Shown piece after piece: positions 26,301-31,357 of a stretch of 64,000 nt of DNA. The DNA is from Pieris napi (Eukaryota > Arthropoda > Insecta > Lepidoptera > Pieridae), in the NCBI RefSeq assembly GCF_905475465.1, contig NC_062242.1:6847501-6911500 (forward strand). The letters run 5' to 3'. The translations under genes were made by a program, and so were the position numbers. The stretch's first letter is position 1. Every line of letters begins with the position of its first letter. Under the pieces are notes generated by a model, which did not search any database, was not told the origin of the DNA, and worked only from the letters and a program-made list of their open reading frames with translations.

Positions 26301-28888
26301 TATTTATATAAGTTTTATTGTATTGTAATTTTCATTTTACAAACCAAAGATATAGAAAATATATATTAGCTAGAGCTTATTTTTGGTTAATAGACTGTGT
26401 TTTTTTTGCTTAATTTTAAACGGATAAATATTTTATCGTTTACATTCTGTGATTTTAACGTTAGGGTGACATTTAGAAACGAGACTTGGAAGAACTATGT
26501 CAAAATCCAATGCATTTTTATTTTTTACGTACGTAACGTTAAGTCTGACGTCACGTTAATAAATCCATAAATTCATTATTATCTTTTATTACAGGCGATA
26601 TTCTGTATAATCTATGTGGTGATTGTATACCTGTTGACGTCACAACCGCTAGAGTGGTTCCGGTTTTCGATGTTCCTCTCTTCGTGTCTCCTTATATCGT
26701 TTGTGGCGCAAAGTGTTGGACTTGTTGTGGGTGCCGCTATGAATGTGCAGGTAATTTTAATTAATAACTTTATAAAAATAAATATCCATATATTTTGTAT
26801 TTTATGTTTGTTTCGATTTTATTGATACTGGACTAAAAGATCAGTCCAGATACAATAATAAAAAATTTGTCTGAAAAGCACTAATTACAGTGGTACAATG
26901 ACAGAAATATAGTGGTTTGATTTGTGGAAATAATCTAATATATAAAATTCTCGTGTCGCGGTGTTTGTAGTTAAACTCCTCCGAAACGGCTTGACCGATT
27001 CTCATGAAATTTTTTGTGCATAATGGCTATGTCTCAGAATCGGACAACATTTATTTTTCATCCCCCTAAATGTTAAGAGTAGTCTCCACACCTAAATTAG
27101 ATTTTTTTAAATTTTTAGATAAATTTTTAATATTTTTATGATACAGCATTAAAAAATACATACAACCCTTAATTTTCACCCCTCTACGATCAACCCCTAT
27201 TTTTATTATAAATGATATACACGGCAAAACGACGTTTGCCGGATCAGCTAGTACTAGCTGATTGAGACTGAGATTTTATTTCAACATATATACAATTAAT
27301 GCTAAATTAAAATCTTTAATATCACAAGTCAAGTGACACACAAGAAAACAAAACAAAACAAAGAATTGTAAGAAGGAAAGTGCAGCAAAGCAATGTTATC
27401 GGCAGAAAAACCTTTTTTTAAATTAAAATACATTATTACAAAATTTCATAATATGTAGAATCTAATGTCTTACGAATACTTTTGTAAAACATGACATTTG
27501 AGAGTTGACAGTTGACAGTTGACAGTCTAATAGTATAGATAATAATGAAAAACAAACTATTCGTTCCGGGTTAAAAACATATATTAATTTCAGAACGGAG
27601 TATTTCTTGCGCCAGTGATGTCGGTTCCATTCCTATTATTCAGTGGTTTCTTCGTGTCGTTTAACGCGATACCTGTTTACCTGCGATGGATCACATATGT
27701 GTCGTATATTCGATACGGTTTCGAAGGAACTGCACTAGCAACGTATTCCTTCAATAGGACTAATCTTGCGTGTCATCAGGTATGTAGCAGATTTTTAATG
27801 TAATAATTAATCTATGAATTATCTTTTGTCATTTGTTAATACTGTATTAACAAAAGAAAGTTTTATTCAACTCAATTTATCAAGTGCTTTACAGTAGTCT
27901 AATAAAAATGATAACCATGTTAAGAAAAACTAGTTTTAAACTGATAATGTGAAGTAAATAGCTATGATCTATAAGGCTGATGGTATCTTGTCTATGGTTC
28001 CTTGCATGATATTAAAAAAAAAATGTGTGCGTGTACTAGGTGTACACACGTAAGAAGTGAAACTTCTTTATGATCTTATTTTTCGAAAAATGATCTACTA
28101 TATGCAACTTAACGAAATTGGTTAAATAAAGTTTCACAAAAGGCTTTTATTATCATAGACATGAATACAAATACAATTATTTCATTTTACCTTATTACTA
28201 CTAAGATTATTACAGAATTTCATTAATTGTAATAGAATTATTACTATCATTGTTATCGTTATTATATATTTTTGTTATTAATGGCTTCGAATCTCTTCGG
28301 ATCAACCGTGGTAGGGACAAGAAAAAGATGGCGCGTAACCGAAAAACGTGACGATTTGCTACAAAATTTCTCCCATACGTCGATAAAAAACTTTCATTCC
28401 AACGCCGATAAAGAAGTTCCACTTCAAAAATCCAGTGCCACTCCAACTATATGGGTCTTGACCTCAGATTGCATCCGTTTCTTTAATCATTTTTATTTCA
28501 TAGACAATAAATATCAGCCTTCTGTCTGACACATGTCAGAAGGCTTACGATTTTTTTCATCACTGTACATGTGAGAGATGCGCACAAAGAAAATCCATAA
28601 GTGCACAGTCGGAGCTCGAACTTACGACCCACGGTGTCGCAGGCTGAAGAAAACTAGGCCAACAAACTTGCATGATACATTCTGCTGAAATCGATAAAAA
28701 AAAACTCTAATACATTATTACAATTTCAGGCCTACTGTCACTTTAAGAAACCAGAGATAACACTAGAAGAGCTTGACATGACCGACGCAGACTTCACACT
28801 CGACATAGCAGCGTTGTGCCTCATTTTCTTACTCCTTCGTATTTCTGCTTTCCTCTTCCTTCGTTGGAAACTCCGCTCCACTAGATAG
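2888..28888 (+). CDS. ABCG half-transporter, ABCG1/ABCG4 clade (complete, 12 coding exons)
   Basis: Coding exons: 2888-3074, 8026-8143, 18097-18286, 18702-19026, 21337-21478, 22085-22314, 24792-24949, 25280-25448, 26058-26158, 26595-26750, 27594-27779, 28730-28888. All junctions are GT-AG. They join in frame to 706 residues ending in TAG. N-terminal ATPase domain: Walker A GPSGAGKST (85-93), Q-loop Q131, signature LSGGQ (186-190), Walker B ending D210-E211, D-loop SGLD, H-loop H243. A charged, Asn/Gly-rich linker (about 320-410) follows. The C-terminal membrane domain, from about 450, has six predicted helices and ends in basic residues. ABCG half-transporters work as dimers; relatives export sterols and lipids from cell and endosomal membranes. 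The order ATPase-then-membrane and motifs such as YIMQD, CTIHQPSA and PLEMPV match human ABCG1/ABCG4 closely. The substrate is unknown. The start is the first ATG after an in-frame stop at 2834. A paralog begins at 50485. Confidence 0.95.
5329..6128 (-). mobile_element. 5-prime-truncated non-LTR retrotransposon (CR1/jockey-like) with poly-A tail
   Basis: Minus-strand insertion. Its poly-A tail appears as a run of more than 20 T at about 5331-5355. Upstream of it are the 3-prime end and the C-terminal part of the reverse transcriptase ORF. GAGTTT occurs at both edges (before the T-run and near 6124) and may be a short target duplication. The truncation inside the ORF is typical of failed reverse transcription. 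It sits inside the Helitron at 5069-6169, so it is the younger insertion. Confidence 0.8.
5357..6124 (-). pseudogene. reverse transcriptase C-terminal fragment (non-LTR)
   Basis: The minus-strand frame from about 6124 down to 5474 encodes about 215 residues. It includes FSAKKDPFVVSP, ILGVGISKEVQF, LYKAQVRPHMEYCSHLWAGA, QRRACRIV and SLCVFYKIYYGECSEELF, the characteristic C-terminal block of lepidopteran CR1/jockey-like elements. At a run of nine C (5508-5516) the frame breaks, and the normal continuation is in another frame down to about 5357, just before the poly-A. The catalytic YADD region is absent because of the 5-prime truncation. Not functional. Confidence 0.8.
6636..6829. repeat. MITE with about 37-bp inverted repeats (family M)
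   Basis: The left end starts CAGCCCTGCTATTCTGTAAC and the right end is its near-exact complement ending GCAGGGCTG. The inverted repeats continue through CTCACTTCACGAACTCAC. The core contains TTTGGCATTCTGATAAACA. A second, right-deleted copy with the same core lies at 62505-62676 in ABCG gene 2. The target-site duplication is unclear, so the superfamily is undecided. Confidence 0.75.
6998..7150 (-). mobile_element. LINE fragment, RTE-like reverse transcriptase C-terminus
   Basis: The reverse strand encodes a short run containing CPPKTWEDEIKGIAGKNW followed by KWKNLEEAFTPSE. This resembles the conserved tail RP.KRW.DDI...AG.NW...A.dR..W..LEEAF of many insect LINE ORFs. Only about 50 codons remain, with no tail or duplication identified, so this is an old relic. 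Confidence 0.6.
8026..8143 (+). CDS. ABCG gene 1, coding exon 2 (Walker A)
   Basis: 118 bp, phase 1 to phase 2. Encodes the strand leading to and including Walker A GPSGAGKST (residues 85-93; ATP-binding K91). Flanked by TTCAG and GTAAGT. The paralogous exon at 59608-59725 has the same length and phases. Confidence 0.95.
8253..8946. repeat. inverted pair of a short interspersed repeat framing the 5S pseudogene
   Basis: TGGAACGAAGTTCC at about 8252-8265 reappears in inverse orientation at about 8933-8946, with some further similarity outward. GGAACGAAGTTCC is itself nearly palindromic, so these may be two inverted copies of one repeat rather than element ends. Confidence 0.35.
8352..8448 (+). 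pseudogene. 5S rRNA pseudogene, 5-prime truncated
   Basis: From AATACACCGG to GATGTTGGC the sequence follows animal 5S rRNA from about nucleotide 25 to its 3-prime end, including TTCTCGTCCGATCACC, AAGTTAAGCAACG and GGATGGGTGACCGC. The RNA polymerase III internal control region (A box, intermediate element, C box) is present. A run of ten T (8449-8458), a polymerase III terminator, follows immediately. The first quarter, needed for helix I, is missing, so it cannot give normal 5S rRNA. It could be a retroposed copy or part of a 5S-derived (SINE3-type) element. Confidence 0.85.
9626..10060 (+). mobile_element. Helitron-like non-autonomous element
   Basis: Starts TCTATATATA after an A and ends GCCAGCTAG before a T, with a GC-rich stretch (GGCGG...CGCC) near the 3-prime end. 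The early phrase AAAACGGCTTGACCGATTTG is shared with the Helitron copies at 5069-6169 and 26934-27251. About 435 bp, no ORF. Boundaries are inferred from Helitron rules (A-TC...CTAG-T). Confidence 0.5.
10091..10329. repeat. Harbinger-type MITE, 239 bp
   Basis: The terminal inverted repeats begin GGGTCTGTTTCACAATGTA and extend about 26 bp with one mismatch. Both sides are flanked by TTA (10088-10090 and 10330-10332), the 3-bp target duplication favoured by PIF/Harbinger elements. No ORF. Confidence 0.75.
10698..10850 (+). repeat. tRNA-derived SINE fragment (Bm1-like), degenerate
   Basis: Contains a tRNA-like head (TTGGCCTTAGGGTGCGATTC, then the B-box-like GGTTTGATTCC) and a SINE body with AACACTCG..GGTGAAGG..ATCGTGA. 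This matches the layout of the lepidopteran Bm1-type SINEs found elsewhere in the window. Confidence 0.6.
11275..11410 (+). repeat. interspersed repeat family Y (retroposon-like), copy 1
   Basis: Shares GACGTACCAATTCTTAAAA, GGCAACGCACTTGCGAG, and CACTTAACATCGGGTG followed by CCCTTTGCCCCCTAT with the copies at 39845, 45665, 50745 and 61885. Several copies end in an A-rich stretch, suggesting a retroposon 3-prime end. Confidence 0.55.
11910..12130 (+). mobile_element. Helitron-like fragment
   Basis: Begins TCTATACTAATATTATAAAG, a common lepidopteran Helitron 5-prime start, and reaches CGTGCGAAGCTAG. The 3-prime flank is G, not the expected T, so the end is uncertain. Confidence 0.35.
14425..14465. 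repeat. short dispersed repeat, copy 1
   Basis: CTCCCCTGCCATAGATAGTG and TCCAGGGACTTTTT recur in almost the same order at 33196-33230. Family unknown. Confidence 0.35.
15955..16080. repeat. interspersed repeat family X, copy 1
   Basis: The phrase TTTATTCATATAGGTAAACA, then CGTCAGAAA..AAGTTAA, is shared with 44465-44650. The downstream part of the family also appears at 43012-43130. Probably a LINE 3-prime region; no ORF. Confidence 0.45.
17046..17369. repeat. hAT-like terminal-repeat fragment
   Basis: The right end reads as the complement of CAGTGGCGTAACTATACC, a common hAT end, preceded by GGGGCCCGTGGCAAATTC. The left side carries the inverted counterpart (TGCCACGGGCCCC near 17067). No 8-bp duplication was found, so the left end is probably degraded. 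Confidence 0.45.
18097..18286 (+). CDS. ABCG gene 1, coding exon 3 (Q-loop)
   Basis: 190 bp, phase 2 to phase 0. Residues 102-165 include FRKLSCYIMQDNQLH with Q-loop Q131 and LTVEEAMKVA of the helical subdomain. Same length and phases as 60656-60845 in the paralog. Confidence 0.95.
18287..18701 (+). other. ABCG gene 1 intron 3
   Basis: 415 bp, GTCAGT to TTCCAG. AT-rich; nothing recognised. Confidence 0.85.
18702..19026 (+). CDS. ABCG gene 1, coding exon 4 (signature, Walker B, H-loop)
   Basis: 325 bp, phase 0 to phase 1. Residues 166-273 include LSGGQKKRL, Walker B (IMFFDE), D-loop PTSGLDSSS and switch histidine in CTIHQPSARL. The paralog has an extra intron inside the equivalent of this exon, between the Walker B and D-loop codons. 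Confidence 0.95.
19677..19925 (+). repeat. tRNA-derived SINE (family T), plus copy
   Basis: The head resembles a tRNA: A-box-like TGGTCTAGTGG, B-box GGGTTCGATCC, and an acceptor-like pairing CGACTCA/TGAGGCG with one mismatch. The body includes TTGTTCTTAGGTCTTGGGTG, a TATATCTATC repeat and CACAAGCTTCACCAGC, ending in TTTTAAAAAAAAAT. The tRNA part is fused to a tail and repeated at 20441-20697, so it is a SINE and not a working tRNA gene. Confidence 0.8.
20336..20827 (+). repeat. Bm1-like SINE interrupted by SINE T
   Basis: The part at 20336-20440 (TTCTTTCTGTGCGCA, GGCAAACATCGTAAG) and the part at 20698-20827 (GTGTCAGACACAGAAGGCTTA through GGTTGTAGCGCCACTTGA) are consecutive pieces of the Bm1-like SINE body. 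The minus-strand SINE T at 20441-20697 separates them. Confidence 0.7.
20441..20697 (-). repeat. tRNA-derived SINE (family T), minus copy
   Basis: Reverse complement of the 19677-19925 element, with the same tRNA-like head (near 20625-20697 on the minus strand) and a poly-A tail seen as a T-run at 20441-20454. High similarity to the plus copy implies recent activity of the family. Confidence 0.8.
21337..21478 (+). CDS. ABCG gene 1, coding exon 5
   Basis: 142 bp, phase 1 to phase 2. Residues 274-320 include CPSYHNPASFIIEVSCGEYG, the conserved NPADF.(M/I)EV.SGEYG block that ends the ABCG1 ATPase domain. The usual Asp of NPADF is Ser here. Confidence 0.93.
21479..22084 (+). other. ABCG gene 1 intron 5
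   Basis: 606 bp. Holds the Harbinger-type MITE relic at 21607-21870 and an AT dinucleotide run near 22063-22076. Confidence 0.85.
21607..21870 (-). repeat. Harbinger-type MITE (family H2), divergent copy
   Basis: Ends carry AAGCGTTCAAGTATTACGT and its near complement. The interior (GTAACGCGCCGTAACG, CTGTACCC, CAATCCCCGCCCCGCATCG) matches the intact plus-orientation copy at 29346-29557 in reverse. No clean target duplication remains. Confidence 0.6.
22085..22314 (+). CDS. ABCG gene 1, coding exon 6 (variable linker)
   Basis: 230 bp, phase 2 to phase 1. Residues 321-397 form the hydrophilic linker between ATPase and membrane domains. It includes a low-complexity stretch SANGANGTNGTSN. This region is poorly conserved in ABCG proteins. 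Confidence 0.88.
23354..23407. repeat. perfect 54-bp palindrome
   Basis: The 27 bases starting CCTTATGTTATTGTAATTTT are followed directly by their exact reverse complement, with no spacer. It lies in intron 6 of ABCG gene 1 and could extrude as a cruciform. No terminal features identify a known element. Confidence 0.95.
24293..24486 (-). mobile_element. retroposed LINE 3-prime fragment with 15-bp target duplication
   Basis: Direct repeats AGAAAATGACTACCT at 24278-24292 and 24487-24501 flank a 194-bp insertion. It starts with a T-run, meaning poly-A on the minus strand. The minus-strand body includes GAGGTGGTTTTAGTGGGTAT and GACTCGACCCACG in complement, reminiscent of R1-type LINE 3-prime UTRs. 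No ORF. The exact duplication indicates target-primed reverse transcription and a recent event; the family is an inference. Confidence 0.8.
24792..24949 (+). CDS. ABCG gene 1, coding exon 7
   Basis: 158 bp, phase 1 to phase 0. Residues 398-450 finish the linker and reach EAKQFWVVLTRTLLFSRRDW, the amphipathic connecting helix before the first membrane helix. Confidence 0.92.
24950..25279 (+). other. ABCG gene 1 intron 7
   Basis: 330 bp, GTGAGT to TTTCAG; nothing recognised. Confidence 0.85.
25280..25448 (+). CDS. ABCG gene 1, coding exon 8 (membrane helices 1-2)
   Basis: 169 bp, phase 0 to phase 1. Residues 451-506 include LFAHILVGFLIGALYYDIGND, the conserved ABCG first helix, and the second hydrophobic segment LFFNMLFLMYTSMTITIL. 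Confidence 0.93.
25449..26057 (+). other. ABCG gene 1 intron 8
   Basis: 609 bp. About 350 bp of it (25640-25990) is a GC-richer interspersed repeat. Confidence 0.85.
25640..25990. repeat. GC-richer interspersed repeat with internal direct repeats
   Basis: TACGCGTTAGAGTG.GACAGA occurs near 25741 and again near 25832. The right part reads GCAATAGCTTTACCGCGGCA then GTCCCCGAGTGC, a phrase I associate with common lepidopteran repeats. GC content is clearly above the flanks. No ORF or clear terminal repeats; class unknown. Confidence 0.45.
26058..26158 (+). CDS. ABCG gene 1, coding exon 9
   Basis: 101 bp, phase 1 to phase 0. Residues 507-540: PLEMPVLVKEHFNRWYSLRS then YYLAITVSDIPFQ, the highly conserved ABCG1/ABCG4 loop and start of helix 3. 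Confidence 0.93.
26159..26594 (+). other. ABCG gene 1 intron 9
   Basis: 436 bp, GTAAAT to TTACAG; AT-rich, nothing recognised. Confidence 0.85.
26595..26750 (+). CDS. ABCG gene 1, coding exon 10 (membrane helices 3-4)
   Basis: 156 bp, phase 0 to phase 0. Residues 541-592: AIFCIIYVVIVYLLTSQPLE, then FLSSCLLISFVAQSVGLVVG, ending AAMNVQ, as in the ABCG1 membrane domain. Confidence 0.93.
26934..27251 (+). mobile_element. Lep1-like Helitron, intact non-autonomous copy
   Basis: Starts TCTAATATATAAAATTCTCG after A and ends CAGCTAG before T. A hairpin (GGCAAAACGACGTTTGCC) lies near the 3-prime end, followed by GGATCAG. No ORF. It is the intact counterpart of the split minus-strand copy at 5069-6169. 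Confidence 0.75.
27504..27526. repeat. short tandem repeat GTTGACA x3
   Basis: Three perfect copies of GTTGACA followed by GT, inside intron 10. Confidence 0.8.
27594..27779 (+). CDS. ABCG gene 1, coding exon 11 (membrane helix 5, extracellular loop)
   Basis: 186 bp, phase 0 to phase 0. Residues 593-654: helix PVMSVPFLLFSGFFVSFNAI, then YLRWITYVSYIRYGFEG and the extracellular loop ending FNRTNLACHQ. NRT is a possible N-glycosylation site, and the Cys fits the conserved cysteine of the ABCG extracellular loop. Confidence 0.93.
28020..28440. repeat. inverted-repeat element (family P), copy 1
   Basis: The left end has GTGTACTAGGTGTACACACG and AAGAAGTGAAACTTCTTTA. The right end has AAAGAAGTTCCACTTCAAAA in inverse relation. 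The copy at 53895-54276 has the same arrangement. No transposase; superfamily unknown. Confidence 0.45.
28525..28680 (-). repeat. Bm1-like SINE fragment
   Basis: The complement of TTGGCCTAGTT...TCAGCCTGCGAC...GTTCGAGCTCC...GTGCGCA reads as the tRNA-like head and the beginning of the SINE body on the minus strand. Confidence 0.6.
28730..28888 (+). CDS. ABCG gene 1, coding exon 12 (last helix, C-terminus)
   Basis: 159 bp including the TAG stop. Residues 655-706: AYCHFKKPEITLEELDM, then helix 6 IAALCLIFLLLRISAFLFLR and the basic end WKLRSTR, closely similar in layout to the ABCG1 C-terminus. Confidence 0.95.
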   Translation, partial: AYCHFKKPEITLEELDMTDADFTLDIAALCLIFLLLRISAFLFLRWKLRSTR

Positions 28889-28954
28889 GTTAATTAGATG
28901 TAGAAGTACACGGAAATTTTGTCACTTTTGTGGACCCATCTTCCGCTTGGTTTC

Positions 28955-28960
28955 AATAAA
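28955..28960 (+). promoter_or_regulatory. candidate poly-A signal of ABCG gene 1
   Basis: AATAAA 66 nt after the stop codon, in TTTCAATAAACTCG. Later A/T-rich variants exist, so longer 3-prime UTRs are possible. Confidence 0.5.
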
Positions 28961-29345
28961 CTCGTCGTAGTTTTTATCTATGAAAAAAAAAAGATATATT
29001 TTGTCTTATTGGATATAAAGTGCTTTGAATTTGATGTAAAATTAATAAAAATTACAAAATTTTCGTGTACAGTTTTCACTGAAGTTATAGTAAGTCGGTG
29101 ATAATGTGATAATATAATTCCAATGTGATGTAAGAACAATTATTATACGTATTTTTTAAATTATGCAGCTAACATTATTGAGGTTTGATTACCAAATCTT
29201 TGCTGAAAATACATTTTCCTTTAATTTTATATTTAAACTCAACTCGATCGAGGTCATAAGGCTGAATTCATCTGTATCCCAATCGTTTTAGTTGGTTCAA
29301 ATTGAAGAAAAAAAAAAACAAAAAAAAATTATTGCCACGTGTTTA

Positions 29346-29557
29346 GGGAGCGTCCATTTGTAAAACGTTACGATGCGGGGCGGGGATTGAATTACGCTTT
29401 GTTAATATCATTTTCGACTTTCAAGTGGGTTCCACCACATAATTAGCTTACTAGTCTCACTAGGTGGGTACAGAAAAATGTTACGGCGCGTTACATGGGG
29501 GGGGGGGAAGGGTCAATAATCTCCAAAAATTGCGTGACGTAATACTTGAACGCTCCC
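29346..29557 (+). repeat. Harbinger-type MITE (family H2), intact copy
   Basis: 212 bp from GGGAGCGTCC to ACGCTCCC, flanked by TTA at 29343-29345 and 29558-29560. The interior contains ATGCGGGGCGGGGATTGAAT, a G-run near 29499-29508, and GCGTGACGTAATACTTGAAC. A divergent reverse copy lies at 21607-21870 and a fragment at 58367-58405. The TTA duplication suits PIF/Harbinger; no ORF. Confidence 0.7.
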
Positions 29558-30509
29558 TTACACCGATTATGGAATAATGAAACTATTGCGACTGTCACGT
29601 TTTTCTTTGTTGCTTGGTCACTGGTTAATAGTGCATGGTCACGTCAGAGCTTTATAATTTTAAGATAAGCTTTGATGTAAAATGTGATAATTCAATGTGT
29701 TAGTTCGAAATTATTTTTTATCGTTACGAAATTTAGCCGGCTCTAGAACAAAAACCAAGAAACTCTATTGGGACACAGTTGCTTAACCGACGGCAAAGTA
29801 AATGAAAAGTTACTTTTATGCTTTACATGATGAAGCCGCAGTGTGTGGCCTTATGAAAAAATATATATATTTTATTAATTATGAATATATAGTGACATTT
29901 GATGGTCACAAAATTAATATGAATATCCTACTTGAATTGATTTAGTGGTGTTTACCCTTATTAATATTTGGCGATGAACAAGGAAAAAGAGTCAAGTAGA
30001 TTCAAATCTTGCCTTTAACTTGCCATCCTATGGAGTTTTTGAGACTTGTAATCACCCAAAAATATAAATGGACTGTCAAAGCTTTGCAAGAGGTAATATG
30101 TCTCTACACAGCTGTGTGTAAGTTACCGTCGCATTTTAAGGAATTATAAATTGCTCAATATAAGATTAGTTATATAAACGTTTGGAAATATTGTATGCTT
30201 ATTCGGCCATTACGAAATTTAGTAATATAAGTAACTTAATTAGGGATCATGGTTTATATTGTACTTAGTTAAGTAAATGTTTAGATAATGGTCCAATATT
30301 GTTGGTTATATGTAATTTTATATATTTTTAATAAATGGTTTAAATAAGTATAATAGTTTTATTACATAAATATTTTTACTTCGCTGAGTTTATATTGCCT
30401 GAGAGTTTTGAACAGTGGATAGCGTGCAATCTATACTCTATGGCATTAGTTACAAGGTGCAATATTAATTATTCTAGATCTCATTGTCTAAGAATAAATG
30501 ACACTTCCA

Positions 30510-31191
30510 CATTGATATACAAAAAACCCAAGATGCACAGTCTCGAATAAAAGTAACGCTCGAAAGTGTCCCGAAACACGATTTCTGTCCCTTTCTATAA
30601 CAGTATGTCTATAACAGTATATGTTACAAGCATATATTATTGCAAAATCAACCTTACGCGAATTGCTTAAAGTTGTTATTACAACGCAGTGTATACGTAC
30701 TTAAAGCAATAAAATTTTACGACCGACCGTGGTCGGTAGGACAAGATATTGAGTGGAGTCGAACAGGACTTTTTTATTTACAACTATTTAACATAATTTT
30801 AAATTTATCCGACTTTTCGGGTGCTTTACAGCGTGCGTGGTCACGGTGACTGAAGACAAAAGGTGTTGGATGTTAAATAGTTGTAAATTTATAATAATAC
30901 ATAACTTTAATCCGGTTAAAAGTTTTTTCTTTAAATTAAAAAAAAAACGTTAAATTGGCTACCTCCTGACCTACACTTTATATAGCGTAAATATATTTGT
31001 CAAAAACTACACACAAAAAAGTTCAAAAGTACATAAATTTATTTATAAAAAAAACACAAATAAATAACATCGACTCCACTTATTAGACGCGAGATTATTT
31101 GAAATGAGCGCACAATTTAAAATGTTGCGCTCATTTTTTGAGGACTTTTTTAGACGTTGAGTGTGCATCTTGGGTTTTTTGTATATCAATG
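30510..31191. mobile_element. 682-bp DNA transposon with 30-bp perfect inverted repeats and 8-bp duplication
   Basis: Both ends begin CATTGATATACAAAAAACCC and continue AAGATGCACA without mismatch. The flanks are exact 8-bp repeats CACTTCCA (30502-30509 and 31192-31199). An 8-bp duplication occurs in hAT and P elements. The CATTGATA start lacks the usual hAT CA.NG form, so the superfamily is open. The interior has no convincing ORF. The perfect ends and flanks suggest a young non-autonomous element. It ends about 165 bp downstream of the IR stop codon. Confidence 0.85.
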
Positions 31192-31295
31192 CACTTCCAT
31201 ATATCATTTTCAGTGTATGAAACTCTGTCAGTTCATTTTGCAACAATTACAAAAGCTACTATTGTAGTTAAAAATAAATAAGAAGGGTTATATTT

Positions 31296-31301
31296 TTTAT
31301 T
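31296..31301 (-). promoter_or_regulatory. candidate poly-A signal of the IR gene
   Basis: TTTATT on the plus strand is AATAAA on the minus strand, 56 nt beyond the IR stop codon. Confidence 0.5.
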
Positions 31302-31357
31302 AATGCTATATAAAGTATTCTTTACAAGCAATACACAAATAGCTTTATGTTAACATC

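Larger units (their letters stand above)
26751..27593 (+). other. ABCG gene 1 intron 10
   Basis: 843 bp, containing the intact Helitron-like element at 26934-27251 and a small tandem repeat at 27504-27526. Confidence 0.85.
27780..28729 (+). other. ABCG gene 1 intron 11
   Basis: 950 bp, carrying a family P inverted-repeat element (28020-28440) and a minus-strand SINE fragment (28525-28680). Confidence 0.85.
28961..31295. other. intergenic region between ABCG gene 1 and the IR gene
   Basis: Contains two well-defined DNA elements (29346-29557 and 30510-31191). The remainder is AT-rich with no recognised gene. Confidence 0.6.
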
